Shown piece by piece: positions 11,531 through 22,409 of a DNA stretch of 64,000 nucleotides. The DNA comes from Leucosporidium creatinivorum. Taxonomy: Eukaryota > Basidiomycota > Microbotryomycetes > Leucosporidiales > Leucosporidiaceae. Under the pieces are notes generated by a model, which was not told the DNA's origin, searched no databases, and worked only from the letters and a program-made list of their open reading frames with translations. The stretch spans positions 434,001 through 498,000 of the forward strand of contig BCKL01000012.1 in NCBI GenBank assembly GCA_001600635.1, given 5' to 3'. The translations under genes were made by a program, and so were the position numbers. Each line of letters opens with the position of its first letter. Within the stretch, counting starts at the first letter, position 1.

Positions 11531-13758
11531 ATGAGCACTATCGACGTAGTTTGCAAGCATGCAGGAAAAACATACCCCATCACGGTGGACCTCGATGCTC
11601 CCGGACTTGCCTTCAAGCAGCAGATCCACCAGCTCACCGGCGTCGAGCCAGCAAAGGTCAAGGTTGTCGTCAAGGGCGGTATGCTCAAGGTGCGAGCTAA
11701 GACAGGCTTGGCTGCTAGGCTGCAGCTAATCCTTGAACGCTCTACAGGACGATGCTGACATGAAGAAGCTGGGATTCAAAGCTGTGGGTCGCTCGCCAGT
11801 TTCGGGGCTCGTTGCGCTGTAGCTGAAACTTCTAAATCGTCTTTAGGGACAAACCATCATGGTGCGCTACTGCCTGCTCCACCAAGACCTACCAAACCAG
11901 AGCTCACCGTCATCCAACAGGTTATCGGCGCCGCTGGAGCCCTTCCGCCTCCGCCAGCGCCCATCGTCTTCATGGAGGACATGACTGATACCGAGCTCGC
12001 TCAGGCTGTATGTCTGGCGCGCTCCTGCTCGGCGCGACCCCCGCTAACGCTTTGCTTGCGGTACAGGTGGCGTATCCCGTCGGCCTCCAGAACCTCGGTT
12101 CGTTCGCTTCTACTTCCTCGAGGGAGCGCCGAACTAATCACTGTAACTTGACAGGCAACACGTGCTACATGAACTCGACCGTGCAGGTCTTGCGAGCCAT
12201 CCCCGAGCTGCAAGAGGCGCTCAACAGGTGCGTCCCATCTCCCCATGTCGGCCTACCTTCACAGGCTGACCCTGATCCCCTACAGCTTCAAGGGCAACCG
12301 ACCGACTGGCCAGAACGACGCCGGTCTTACCGCCTCCCTTCGCGACCTCTACACCAACATGGGCAAGACCTCGGAGGACTTCCCTCCCATCGTCTTCCTG
12401 CAGATGCTCCGCCAGTTCGCGCCTCAGTTCGCCGAGCGTAGCCCCAGCACTGGACAGTACGCGCAGCAGGACGCTCAAGAGGCGTGGGGCAGCATCGTGC
12501 AGGCCGTCAAGAACAACTTGAAGGCCGACCAGAGCAGCTTCGTCGAGCAGTACATGACGGGACAGTACGAGAAGACGTGAGTCGTGCTCTCCGTCGCCAA
12601 AAGTATTTCGAGCTGAATCTCTGTATCTCGCAGTGTGAAGAGCGAGGAGGCACCCGAGGAGGGAACTTCGACGAGCACCGAGGCTTTCCTCGACCTGAAG
12701 TGCAACATCACCGCGCAGACCAACTACATGATGGCCGGTATCACCGAGGTGCGTTGCTATTTCCTCTCTATACAACTTTCGCTGACCTCCGCTTAATTGC
12801 AGAGCCTCTCTGGCACGCTCAACAAGACGAGCGCCTCGCTCGGGCGTGAGGCCGCTTACCAGGAGACATCGCGTATCGCCCGTCTTCCTTCGCAAGTCCT
12901 TTACTCTTGTATCGCTCTCCGGGCTCTCGGCTGACTCGCTTGTCCCTCCACAGCTACCTCACCGTCAACCTCGTCCGCTTCTACTGGCGCCGCGACATCA
13001 ACAAGAAGACCAAGATTATGCGCAAGGTCAAGTTCCCCTTCGACCTCGACGTGCTCGACCTTCTCACCGATGACCTCAAGAAGCGGATCCAGCCCGTCAA
13101 CGAAAAGTTCAAGGACATCGACAAGGACCGTCGCGAGCGGGCCAAGATTCGTCGTCGCGCCAAGATTGTCAAGGAGGAGAAGGCCGCCGATGTGGGAACT
13201 GCTACTCCTGCTCCTCCGGTACAGGCGAATCCCGAGGACGACCCTCCCGAGGCGATGTTGGTGGACGAGCCGGCGGGACCGAAGGAGGGAGAGCTCGTTG
13301 ATGAGCCGTCGAAGAGGAAGGAGGAGGTCGAGCTGCTGCAGGGACTGCTGGATGCGGGATTGAAGAACGATGTCGGCGCCAATGTGACGGGACTGTACGA
13401 GTTGGCGGGTATCGTAACGCACAAGGGTGCTAGCGCCGATGGAGATGAGTCCTTTCTCGCCTCTCGTCGTGAGCTCTCGGCTGACCTTCGTCTCTTCTGT
13501 CCTCCTCCACGTCACTATGTCGGGTGGTGCGCAAGCAACGCCAATGGCGAGATCGAGGACCCCGACAAGCAGGAGTGGTTCAAGTTTGACGACGACAAGG
13601 TCTCGACCGTGCCGAGGGAGAAGATCTCATTGTTGGAGGGTGGTGGTACGTTTCGCTTCTCGCTGATACGCTCTTACTCGATCACTGACCCTCTTCACCA
13701 CGCAGGAGAGGACCACTGCGCCTACATCCTCCTCTACCGTAGCAAGAAGCTTGAGTAG
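11531..13758 (+). CDS. UBP6: Proteasome-associated deubiquitinase Ubp6/USP14
   Basis: This is a ubiquitin-specific cysteine protease that trims ubiquitin chains on the 26S proteasome. The N-terminal ubiquitin-like domain (MSTIDVVCKHAGKTYPITVD, then MKKLGFKAGQTIMVIGAAG) should bind Rpn1. The Cys box is GLQNLGNTCYMNS (nucleophile Cys). The His box is GGHYVGW, followed by WFKFDDDKVS and EDHCAYILLYRSKKLE at the end. The UBL domain includes a 15-nt exon (11847-11861, GQTIM). The His box is only correct if a 66-nt AT-AC intron (13445-13510) is removed. Without splicing, 22 extra residues would interrupt it, but no stop occurs. The last intron is 13646-13705. A charged insert (about 13180-13340) resembles the linker of the family. 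Its neighbour on the left is divergent, and the F-box-like gene is convergent. Confidence 0.95.
11847..11861 (+). other. 15-nt microexon of UBP6
   Basis: The bases ggacaaaccatcatg encode GQTIM, a conserved piece of the USP14 ubiquitin-like domain (LGxKAGQTIM). They are flanked by a TTTAG acceptor and a GTGCGC donor. Skipping it would delete five residues without changing the frame. Confidence 0.85.
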
Positions 13759-13927
13759 ATTGTGCTCTCGGCGTTGACTGCGTATTGTCGAGCCTTTGAC
13801 GAGTTGCAACATGATTTGCTCCACGACTCACAGTCTCTTGGCGCTACTGGCGGTACTTCTCGCCGAGAGCTGACTGGCGAGAGCGACGCTCCCTTCTCTC
13901 ACGAGAGCGATTGGCCACCATTCGACA

Positions 13928-15120
13928 TTACGGCTCTGTCAACTCGTAGTCAAAGCCTATGTTGTTCCTATCGCACAACTCGCTCAACCTGACGACCGCA
14001 TCTTCATCCTCGACGCCAGCAAGCTCTATCGCCGACACCACCACCGCGACCTGCTCGAGCGTGCCCCGATGCTGACCAACAGCCTGTGCCATCGCATTTA
14101 TCGGCTCCCTCACATCTCCAGATTCTCCAATAATTTGGGCTTGGAGTCGCCGTAAGGGGGACGCCGAGAAGGAGAGAGGAAGCGACGCCGAGGTGTCGTC
14201 GAGCCAGAGCACGAGATGATGAAGATTGGGGAGGCCGAACTGGGGGAACGTATTGGTGCCGAAGTAGTATGGTACTGTGAGTTTCTTGAGAGTGCTTGCG
14301 TGGTGCTGGATGAGTGCTTGGAAGGCGGGGACCGGCAGCTGCCTGTTCCCGTTGACGTCGTCCAGATGAAGCGCGTCGAGGGAGGCACTCCACCCTTCTG
14401 TCAGACTGCTATGCACGATGCCCTTGCCGACCTCGATGTAGAGCTCCCGAAGATGGCGAAGTTGTCGGAGAGCTTTGACTAGGAGACGGGCGCCATCATC
14501 TTCTTGGTTGAACCCCGACAGCTGGACCACGACGAAGCTCGGGAGGGCGTAAACGAGGGCGGCAGCTGCGACCGCTTCGACGAATCCAACATGGTCTCCA
14601 AATCCTGCACGCAGCTCGAGGCGCCGAAGAGTGAAAGCGAAGGTCGTAGGCAGGAGAGGGACTAGTCCGGTCACGACGGCCGAGGTGAAGCGGCGTAGTC
14701 TGAGGCTTTCGACATGAGGAGTGGTCGCTAAGACCTCGGCATACGCTTCTACGACTGACGGGAAGAACGTGGTGTTGTTGACAGGACGAAAGAGGTGCAG
14801 CGTGCGGACGTAGTGACCGCGTGAGCTCAGGTCCGAGGCGAATCGGTGGTGACGGAGCAGGGACCGGTGGAAGAGGTCGAGGGTCTGAGGGCAGTAGGAT
14901 CAGTCATTTTCGTCCCACATCGACCTTTGAAGCAGCTCACCTGCCATAGAATTGGGGCAGCGAGGGCACGCAACTCGCGGTCCATCGAGCTCAGAGCGAG
15001 CAGCGCATCGAAGCTGTCGTCTCCTGCACAAGCTTCCCCGAGTCGCACTTCGTCATCATCGTCAACCATCCGCACCACCAGCGCCTTCAGCTCGGTCGGC
15101 AAGTCGTTCCATTCGGCCAT
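13928..15120 (-). CDS. F-box-like protein with leucine-rich C-terminal region
   Basis: The N-terminus (MAEWNDLPTELKALVVRMVD) matches the start of fungal F-box domains, which bind Skp1 in SCF ubiquitin ligases. It is followed by an LALSSMDRELRALAAPILW segment typical of the second F-box helix pair. After one intron (about 14889-14940) the protein continues as irregular leucine-rich material (LRRLELRAGF, LRELYIEVGKG, LDALHLDDVNG, LKKLTVPYYFG, LHHLVLWLDD), probably LRR-like substrate-binding repeats. It ends NNIGFDYELTEP. Total length is about 380 residues. The upstream leader carries a probable 5'UTR intron whose acceptor lies near 15256. The substrate cannot be told. Confidence 0.7.
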
Positions 15121-15902
15121 ACTGAGCTTTAAGTGCGAGCGGCGAGCGACGAGAGGAGGACGAGCGGGCGTGGGAAGATGTAGTCGAGTAGAGCTTCGAG
15201 GTGTTGCTTTGTAGTGCTCTTGGCGACGAGAGAGCTTCCAGAGCGAGTGAGAGCCTGCAGAACAACAAGAGCGTCAGCGCGCTTGAGCTTGATGAGCTGG
15301 TGAAGGGGGCAACGTGGAGCGAGCTGCAGGGGTGTAGGGAGGTGTCGAAGTGGTAGGGATGAAACTGTAGCTCACCTAGCAGCTGTACGCGTATCGCCGA
15401 AGAGCGGCAGTCGAGTCGAAGCGAGAACGAGCAAAGATGTGGGAGAAGCGAGAGAGGCAGACGGCCAGGTCGAACTCGCTGTGGGCGGGTCTGGCTCGTT
15501 GTCCATGTCTTCTCAGAGTCAGCTGGAGAACAGTGATACAGTCTGCTATCTCTGCTGTAGCATAATCAGCCCGATTCCGAGCCCCAGTATTGTTTTGCTT
15601 TCCCGGCATGGCCGAGCGCCGAGCAGACTCGCTCGGAGCGAGTCTTTTCAGATCTGTCGCAGCGGGTATGAACGGGGCGCTTCGTTCTTTTGGCCCGAGT
15701 AGTAGATCCCTGAAAGTCCTTACTCGGCTCTCTTATGTCTCTACTACCTCTGCAGCTCCCTTCGCAGACTATTTAACTGCTCGGCGCTGCCTTTCCGGGC
15801 CTCCACGGCCTCTTTCGGGATTGACTTCACAAAGCCACACTTCTGTACAGTATCAGAGCAGGCTACGAAGCTGAGCGGGGGTATCGGAGCCACGGATCAG
15901 CC
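15121..15902. promoter_or_regulatory. Intergenic region with 5'UTR intron and a hairpin
   Basis: This is the promoter and leader of the F-box-like gene (minus strand), including a probable leader intron between about 15375 and 15255. A perfect 9-bp inverted repeat AGACTCGCT-CGG-AGCGAGTCT at 15625-15645 is followed by TTT. CTGTAG-type hexamers occur near 15365 and 15555. No gene is seen between 15610 and 15900. Confidence 0.4.
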
Positions 15903-17595
15903 CTACTCATCCCCTCCTTCGACGAGCTTCATCATCAGCTCGGCTGTGAACGAGCGCAAAGGTCAGCGACGGGTCTCGGCAGCTCGATACGAGAAGAGGC
16001 GCACCATTCTCATTCGACTTGGCCGCCAACTCGGCTTTGAGCTGCTTGACCTGAGCGATGAGGCGGTTGATGACGAACTTCTGCTGTCCCTCTGACACGG
16101 TCGACATGGTGGAGGGGGTAGGCGAGCGACGGTGGTGGTCAAGCTGCGATCCGGCTGCGAGTAAGACCGGTCGTCAGCCAGAGCACCGAGCGAGCGCCAA
16201 TCAGGAGACCCACCCTTCAACCTCTCAGCCTCCGACTCGGCCGACTTCCTCGCCTCGAGCAATCCCTTCCTCTCCTCCTCCCACTTCATCGACCTCTCAT
16301 TCAACTTGGCGAGCTCCTTCTCGAGCTTCTCGGCGTTCCTCAAGCTCTTCTCCACCTCGCTCTTCAAGCCATCGCGCTCCTCGGTCACCCTCGTCAAGTC
16401 GGCCTGAAGAACTTGCTGTTCATCCGAAGGCGATTTCAGAAAGCGAGGAGGTGGAGAGGGCGGCGACCTAATCAGCATTCTGCTCAAGAGCTGGAGCAGA
16501 AGCGTAAGGAGCGTGTAGAGAAGACTACTGACCGTCTTGCGAGACGGCTGCTCGCGGCTCTCGGCCATATCTTCGGCCTTCTTCCTCCAGCTCGCGCATT
16601 CGGAGATCTTGACGTCAAGGTCGCGCTTCGTCGAGTTGAGCTTGGTGTCGACCTTGGCCGAGCGAGCCTTCTCGGCGGCGAGCTGTAAACGGAGAGGGCG
16701 TCAATGAGCTGCCGAAGGGTGACTTCCGGGGACAAGGCGAGGAAGGGAGTAATGCAGTGTAAAGACATACCTCCTCCTTGGTGATGACGGGCTCTCCAGA
16801 CGCCAGCAACCCCTCGGTGACGGGGAGTTCGGCCGAGCTAAAGTGAGCGTGGATCTCCTCCTGGTTGATTTGGCGAAGGTGCTGCGAGAGGGTCTCCGAG
16901 CCGGTGCGTTCGATAGCGATGGCGTGCAGAGCACCTTTCCAGAGACGCTCGAGGTGACGGTGAGACTCCATCTGCGAGAGGGAACCGAGGTCAGCTTGAA
17001 GCTTGAACGGACGGCGACGCTCGGTCCTCCTCAGAAGACGCACCAGAGATTCGTACTTGGCCACCACAGTCTTGTCGTCTACTTTGATGCCGAGTTGAAG
17101 CGCATCGAGTCCATCCGCCGCCGAGGTCAACTTGTCAAACGTCAACGCCGAGCGACCGGCCGCCTGCTGCTGCTGCTGTTGCTTGAGCGCGTCAATCTCC
17201 CTCTGCTTCTGCTCCACCAGCGCGCGATGCTCCTCTTTGAGCTGGTGGTGAGCCGCGCGCTCGCCGTTGAGAGCTACTTCGGTGTTGAGGAGTTGGGAGC
17301 GAAGATCTTGGACCGTCGAAGTGGGGGTGGGCGGCAGAGACGGCGAGGGAGTCAGGCCTGGCGGAGCGGGACTGAGAGGGGCGGGAGCTTGCGGTGCGGA
17401 GCTACTTCCAGGGAACTCGGGCCAGCCTCCTCTTTGAGCATTGGGCGGCGGGAGAGGCGACGAAACGGGAGGGAGGGAGGAAGCGGCGTAGGCGGGCTGT
17501 TGCTGCTGTATAAGAGCAGCAGGGGCGCTAGCAGCTTGAGCCTGAGCTGTCTGTCTCTCCCTGAAGAGCCGCGCTCGCTCTAGAGGCGTCGCCAT
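15903..17595 (-). CDS. Coiled-coil protein with Pro/Gln-rich N-terminus, unrecognised
   Basis: The start (MATPLERARLFRERQTAQAQ) is followed by about 80 Pro/Ser/Gln-rich residues and then a coiled coil (HHQLKEEHRALVEQKQREID) with a Q7 tract. A globular-looking part follows (ALTFDKLTSAADGLDALQL). Further coiled coils follow (VTEERDGLKSEVEKSLRNAE, then KWEEERKGLLEARKSAESEA). The last exons read FVINRLIAQVKQLKAELAAK, and the stop at 15905-15903 follows KLVEGGDE. Several GTGAGT/GTGCGC introns separate the parts. It looks like a structural or tethering protein of the cytoskeleton or Golgi, but no family motif was recognised. There are no membrane segments. Confidence 0.6.
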
Positions 17596-18367
17596 GTCAA
17601 GTCGAAGATGAGGGAGGAGGGAGAGAGGCGCAACGAGCGGGGAGCTCTCTCTTCGGTCGTTTTTAGGGCAGCTGGGAAGTCAATGCAGTGTTGTAAGTCG
17701 AGTGAAACAGCATGCAAGAGTGTACAGTTTATCTCTCTGACCTTTTGTAGGCTCTTGACGAGGCTACAGCGCTTCGCCGAGGGCTGATAACCTGCTTTGA
17801 GCAACGCTGGAGAGCTGCACAAGCTTTTCGGGATCTGTAAGCGGCCTCAAACCAGTATAGAAGCACCCACCTATAGTATGTCAGGCGATTGCTCGCCCTA
17901 GAGTCGTCCTGCTCGTGTTTCGGCGGAGAGGTCGACGCCGAGCAGACACTTCAATGAACGGAGCCTGTCTTTCAACTGCTCGTGGGCTGAAGGTCAGATT
18001 AGTACTACATGCAGCCCGCCGACAGGCCAAGAGAGTCGATTTGATGCCGTTACAGCTGTACGCTGCTGCTGTCACCGAATGGACCTTCGACCGAGCCCCT
18101 GCGACGGGTATGTACCACCTAAAAGGCCGATTGACAGGCTCAAAAGTGCAGTTATATAATCGAGCCTTGTCTACCGAGCCCAATGACGGGATCTCAGCAG
18201 ACCACAAGAAGCGCGATTGCTCCGCCTTCGCTTCTTGTCCTCTCCCACAACTTGCTCGTCACTTCGCATCGACCTACAGCACCTCAAGCGCTTCCTAAAG
18301 CCTACCTGCCTCTGCTCCTACATCCTACACCTCCGCCTACTTCCCCTACAGCATCAGTCGACGCGTC
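17596..18367. promoter_or_regulatory. Divergent intergenic region (772 bp)
   Basis: This separates the coiled-coil gene from the otubain gene. It holds CTACAG hexamers near 17764, 18271 and 18343. An AT patch (gttatataatcgagcc) lies near 18150, upstream of the C/T-rich otubain leader (18290-18360). It may be the TATA-like element of otubain. No RNA gene was recognised. Confidence 0.4.
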
Positions 18368-19640
18368 ATGGCCGACAACGCTCAGCTCCCTCTGGACCAG
18401 CGCAAGCTTTCAGACTTGACCGACTACGAGGTGAGCTGCTACCAAGCTGTAGCACACGGTCCGTGTTCACGCTCCTCTTGACAGGTCGCCTCTCTTACAC
18501 AAGAGCTCAAGACGGAGGAGGCGTCGAAGCGCCCTCTGGTCGGCGAGCTGGAACCGCTGGAGCGATTGAGCGACGAGTACAAAAGCAGTACCTTCTTGGA
18601 GAAGATCAAGTCGCTAGAGAGAGATGGATGGACCGGTCTGCGCAGGCTGAGGGGCGACGGCGACTGCTTCTACCGTGAGTCGTTGCTTCCCATGCGCCGA
18701 ACGTGAAGTGGAAGCTCACACTGTGCTCTCAAACAGGCGCCTTCGCTTTCTCCTACCTCGAACGCTTGCTCCCACTCCCTCCTACGGCCGCTCAGCTCGC
18801 TCTAGCCAAGATTGAGTCGCTCCTGCCGCTGCTGGACCAGGCTGGCTTCATGAAGGACATGTAAGCTACTGCTCGATTCGACACGGATATGCGCATGACT
18901 GACTCTGGTCTGCTACAGCTACGACGACTTCTACGAGCCTCTTCGTGACCTCCTTCTCGCACTCGGCCCAGACTCGAAAGCCCCTCGGCCGACCGCTACT
19001 TCCCTTCACGCCTCCTTCAACGACGCGGAGACTTCCAAGTGAGCTCTCTTACCACTGCTTCTTACCTGACGCTGACTCTCACTCCCACAAAGCGCCGTCA
19101 TCGTCTTCCTCCGTCTCCTCACCTCGGCCTTCCTCCGCGCCAACGCCGACGACTATACCCCCTTCCTCTTCGGCCTCGAGGATGACCCTCGCTTCATGCT
19201 GGAAGGAGGAGCGCCGACCATGGACCAGTTCTGCGGCTTCCACGTCGAGGTAAGCTCTTCCTTCTTGCTCGGCCGAATCGCTCAGTCGCTCCCACGCCTG
19301 CTATTGCTCTTCCGAGGCAGTAATTGACCCTCCCGCTCATTCACAGGCTGTCAACAAGGAAGCAGACCACATCCAGATCACCGCCCTCACGCGCGCGCTC
19401 TCGGTGTACACCAGGATCGCCTACTTGGACCAGTCGGGCGCGCCTCCCGGTGGCTTCGGCTTCGGCGCAGCAGACAACGGGGATGTCAAGGTTGACTTCG
19501 TGGAGTTTGAGAGTGAGAGCGAGGAGAAGCTGAACGGCGCGCTGTTGTACAGTGAGTTGAGCCCGGCGATTCGAGGGAGGAGCGAGCTGACTCTTTGACG
19601 ATTCGCAGGGCCGGGCCACTATGACGTGCTGTACAGGTAG
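18368..19640 (+). CDS. OTU: Otubain-type ubiquitin thioesterase (OTU domain)
   Basis: This is a cysteine protease of the otubain family that removes ubiquitin, usually from Lys48 chains, in the cytosol or nucleus. The start is MADNAQLPLDQRKLSDLTDY. The catalytic Asp/Cys motif is LRRLRGDGDCFYRAFAFSYL. Conserved helices follow (YDDFYEPLRDLLLALGPDS; AVIVFLRLLTSAFLRANADD). The residue before DQFCGFHVEAVNKEADHIQI fits the otubain signature, and the terminal catalytic His lies in PGHYDVLYR just before the stop. The length of about 290 residues fits OTUB1/2. At least six introns are used. It is convergent with the carrier gene, with 127 bp between stop codons. Confidence 0.92.
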
Positions 19641-19767
19641 ACGCTTGAGCTTGCAAAATACCTCCTCCTCTCCTTGCCTCTGCCCCCTCTCGCCTACTGC
19701 GAACGAGCATCGATTCGGCAGACTTTCCGTATCTAACCCTTCTCCATCTCTACTCTCCCATTTCACC

Positions 19768-21506
19768 TCACCTTCCCACCCCACTCAACTGCACCACCTG
19801 CAACGCCGCCGTCACGCTCAGCGCAATCAACGGCGTAACAGCGTACGAGAGCGTCAGCGTTTGAGCGATTTGGCCCTCGGCGTCGGAGGGGAGGTTCGCC
19901 ATGTTGGCGATGGCGGAGAGGGTTAGAGCTGGGGGGCCGACGTTGGAGATGGAGAGCACAAAGTCGAGAACGGGGTCGGGGGTCTGTGCGAGAGAGACGA
20001 GGGAGGGTGAGGAGGGCGAGTTCAGCGCCGAGTCAAGGTCGGCGAAGAGAAAGAAAGGTCGGACGTACGATGAGAGTGGGGAACGCTTGACGCAGTCCGT
20101 ACACGGTCGCGATACTAATCGCAGGCGCAATGAAGAAGCGGTAGGTGAAGAGCCAGAGCAGGACGAAGACGGGGGCTTTGGCGCTCGACGAGCCAGTCTT
20201 GCTGTAGAGGTGGGCGCCGAGGACGAGCATTTGGAGAGCGGTGTAGAGTGCGCCGACACTTTGGATGGATTGAGCGATACTGTGGGAGCAAGTGAGGGGA
20301 GTCAGCTGTAGCTCCGAACGGTATAAAAGTGCAAGGAGAGCGGAACGTACGGGCTCAACCATCCCTCCGCATTGAACAGCTCGTACTGAGTCCACGGAAT
20401 GACACCGAGGATGATACCGGCGAGTCCTCCTACCAGTGGCGGGTTGAGGCACTTGACCGTCCACTCCCAAGCAGTCTTCACTCCAGCGACGGCCTTCTCG
20501 CCGAGTCCTGTCGGCTTTGCTGCCTCGACTTCCTCATCATCGGTCGTCTCGGGAAGTCGGATAGCTCCTTCATCGGGAGGCGTCGTGGGATCGTCGGCGT
20601 GAGGGTGGAGGAAGACGACGTCTTTGTGGCTGCGAAGGCGAGAAGGCGAGATCAGCTACCGGTTCTCTCGCTCTTCGCTAGGCTGAGATAGAACGTACGT
20701 TGACATGAGGAAAGGACCCAGCGCGAACCGAGTCAGGTTCCCAATGAGAGCATTGAGGAGGATGTAGACGTTCATCCGCTTGACGACCGAGGCGAGGGTG
20801 TCGTTTGGCATGACCAGGCTATCGAGGCTGCCAGTCTGGCTGAGTACGGAGACGAGGAGAAGGGGAAGACTCGTCACGTTGTTGAAGACGAAGGCGGGTA
20901 CGCTGCGAGCGCAGGAGATCAGCTCGGTGATAAGAGGTGAAGCTGCTCGGCGGGACAGACGAGCAGCTACAAGGTCCACGGGAAGCGTGGGAGGGACGTA
21001 CAAGTGCTGCGGGGTCCCGAAGCGATGCGAGATGAGTCCCACGCAGAGCGAGATGAGCTGGAAGAGAAGCGAGAGGGGGAGGATCGGCCAGTCTGCGCCG
21101 AGAAGGGTCGGTCAGAGGTTGCACTAGACCAGCGGCGGAGGACGTACAGGTCATGAGATTACTCGGCGTAGCGAGTGGTCCTATCTCGCTGAACAGCAGC
21201 GCGGGCAGGAGGAAGGTCGTCCCCATGGACGAGATGTTCTGCGAACGAGACGTGAGCTCTTCTATACGCTGCAGCTTGCCGGCAAGGTCGTGCAGCTCAC
21301 TTTCTCGCCTTCCTTGCTGATCCACCGTTTCTTTCGCAGCATGTACCCGTACAGCTGCAAGGCGCAGAGAAGCGACTGGTGAGCTCTCGATACCCCACGT
21401 CCTCGAATCGCCAGCAGAAGCTCACCAGCACCAGTATGACAGCGATCGAGGCTTTTCCACTACTCGCGATAGTCTCCAAGAGCTGCTTCGAGTGAGCGCC
21501 GGTCAT
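19768..21506 (-). CDS. Auxin-efflux-carrier/PIN-like family membrane transporter
   Basis: This is a polytopic membrane protein of the AEC (Mem_trans) family, which in yeast includes Ecm3 and PIN-like ER proteins. The start is MTGAHSKQLLETIASSGKAS, followed by AVILVLVSF. The N-terminal half has SSMGTTFLLPALLFSEIGPL and PAFVFNNVTSLPLLLVSVLS, typical of the family's crossover helix. A central acidic loop (ADDPTTPPDEGAIRLPETTD) precedes the C-terminal half: PPLVGGLAGIILGVIPWTQ, LQMLVLGAHLYSKTG, FVLSISNVGPPALTLSAIAN, then AVTPLIALSVTAALQVVQLS. About ten membrane segments are expected. Substrate and direction cannot be told from the sequence. Introns are short and regular. Confidence 0.85.
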
Positions 21507-21805
21507 GGCGACGGCGAGCTGCAGGCGCCGGGTCGGAGGTGGTGGAAATAGACGGGGGTTTGCCGAGTGCTGCAGGTGAGCAGAGCGTGTTGTAGAGCAA
21601 TCCAGCGGGTTGTCGAGTACGTGAGAGCGTTATCCTGCTGAGCCGAAGCCGGCGAGCGCGAAACGAGCGAGATGGAGCAAAGCGAACCCTTGCGAGCGAG
21701 GCCCCGCGTCGGCTGAGGTCACTTAGGGGCGCCGACTGTGCTACTAGTTAGGCATGGTGGTATCTAGCGGTGCATTCAATCCCCCAACCCTCCTTCTACT
21801 GCTTC

Positions 21806-21946
21806 TCAGCACCCAGGCGTGGCCGCATTGAGCCTTTCCAGCATCGTCCTCCACTGCACCCTCGTCGGCAGCAGCGCGGCGTAGATGAAAAGAGCCATGA
21901 TGGCGAGTTCGGCGACGAGGATAAGCGTGAGGTGGTCCTCGAGCAT
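21806..21946 (-). CDS. Small single-pass membrane protein, 46 residues
   Basis: The frame MLEDHLTLILVAELAIMALF continues IYAALLPTRVQWRTMLERLN and ends AATPGC. It has one strong membrane helix (about residues 7-27) followed by a basic/amphipathic tail, so an N-out, C-in anchor is likely. A probable 5'UTR intron (donor GTGGGC, branch AGCTGACC, acceptor CCACAG) ends four bases before the ATG. This supports real transcription and start choice. The size and shape resemble tiny subunits of ER or mitochondrial membrane complexes, but I cannot assign one. It could instead be a missed 3' or 5' exon of another transcript. Confidence 0.45.
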   Translation of the reverse strand: MLEDHLTLILVAELAIMALFIYAALLPTRVQWRTMLERLNAATPGC

Positions 21947-22409
21947 TGTGCTGTGGGTGTGCGTGACAAGGTCAGCTGGAAGGTTTCGGAGACAAGTTCG
22001 GCGAAGCCCACCTCGGGAATATCTGGAGCAGTCTGGAGCGAGATGAGTACTGTAGATGTGACTTGTACTTTTAGAGAGAGAACAATGCTGTGAGAGCGGG
22101 TCGGAGAGGTGAGAGCAGGTATGAGGGAGGAAAAGCCCCGTTCGCTCGTTGTAAGGAGTTCGGCGAAGGTCTGAGAACCGCTGAGCAGGTGTAGGATGGC
22201 AATTTAGCCGCCTGGACCCAGTCTGTAGTCCCGCTGGATTTTGATTGCGGATCTGAACGCTAATGCAGCTCGTTTCTACTGCAAGAGTGACTGTTTCTGG
22301 CCTTCAACGCCATCGCCGAACTTCCACTTCACGACGTCGCCGTCTTGCGGGGCCGCCCAAACATGCCGGAGCGGCTCGCGGGCATCTCATCACCTTTTTA
22401 AGACAGCAT
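21947..22409. other. Intergenic region (463 bp)
   Basis: This holds the leader intron and promoter of the small membrane protein and the 3' flank of the next minus-strand gene. CTGTAG occurs near 22050 and 22224. No further gene was found. Confidence 0.4.

Noticed and set aside
13445-13510. U12-type intron for the AT-AC site
   Set aside because: The donor is ATGAGT and the branch GGCTGACC, both like U2-type introns nearby. The U12 signals ATATCCTT and TCCTTAAC are missing.
15609-15660. Possible tRNA with an A-box-like TGGCCGAGCGC
   Set aside because: No B-box (GGTTCRANNCC) follows at a suitable distance, and the hairpin AGACTCGCT/AGCGAGTCT does not fit a cloverleaf.
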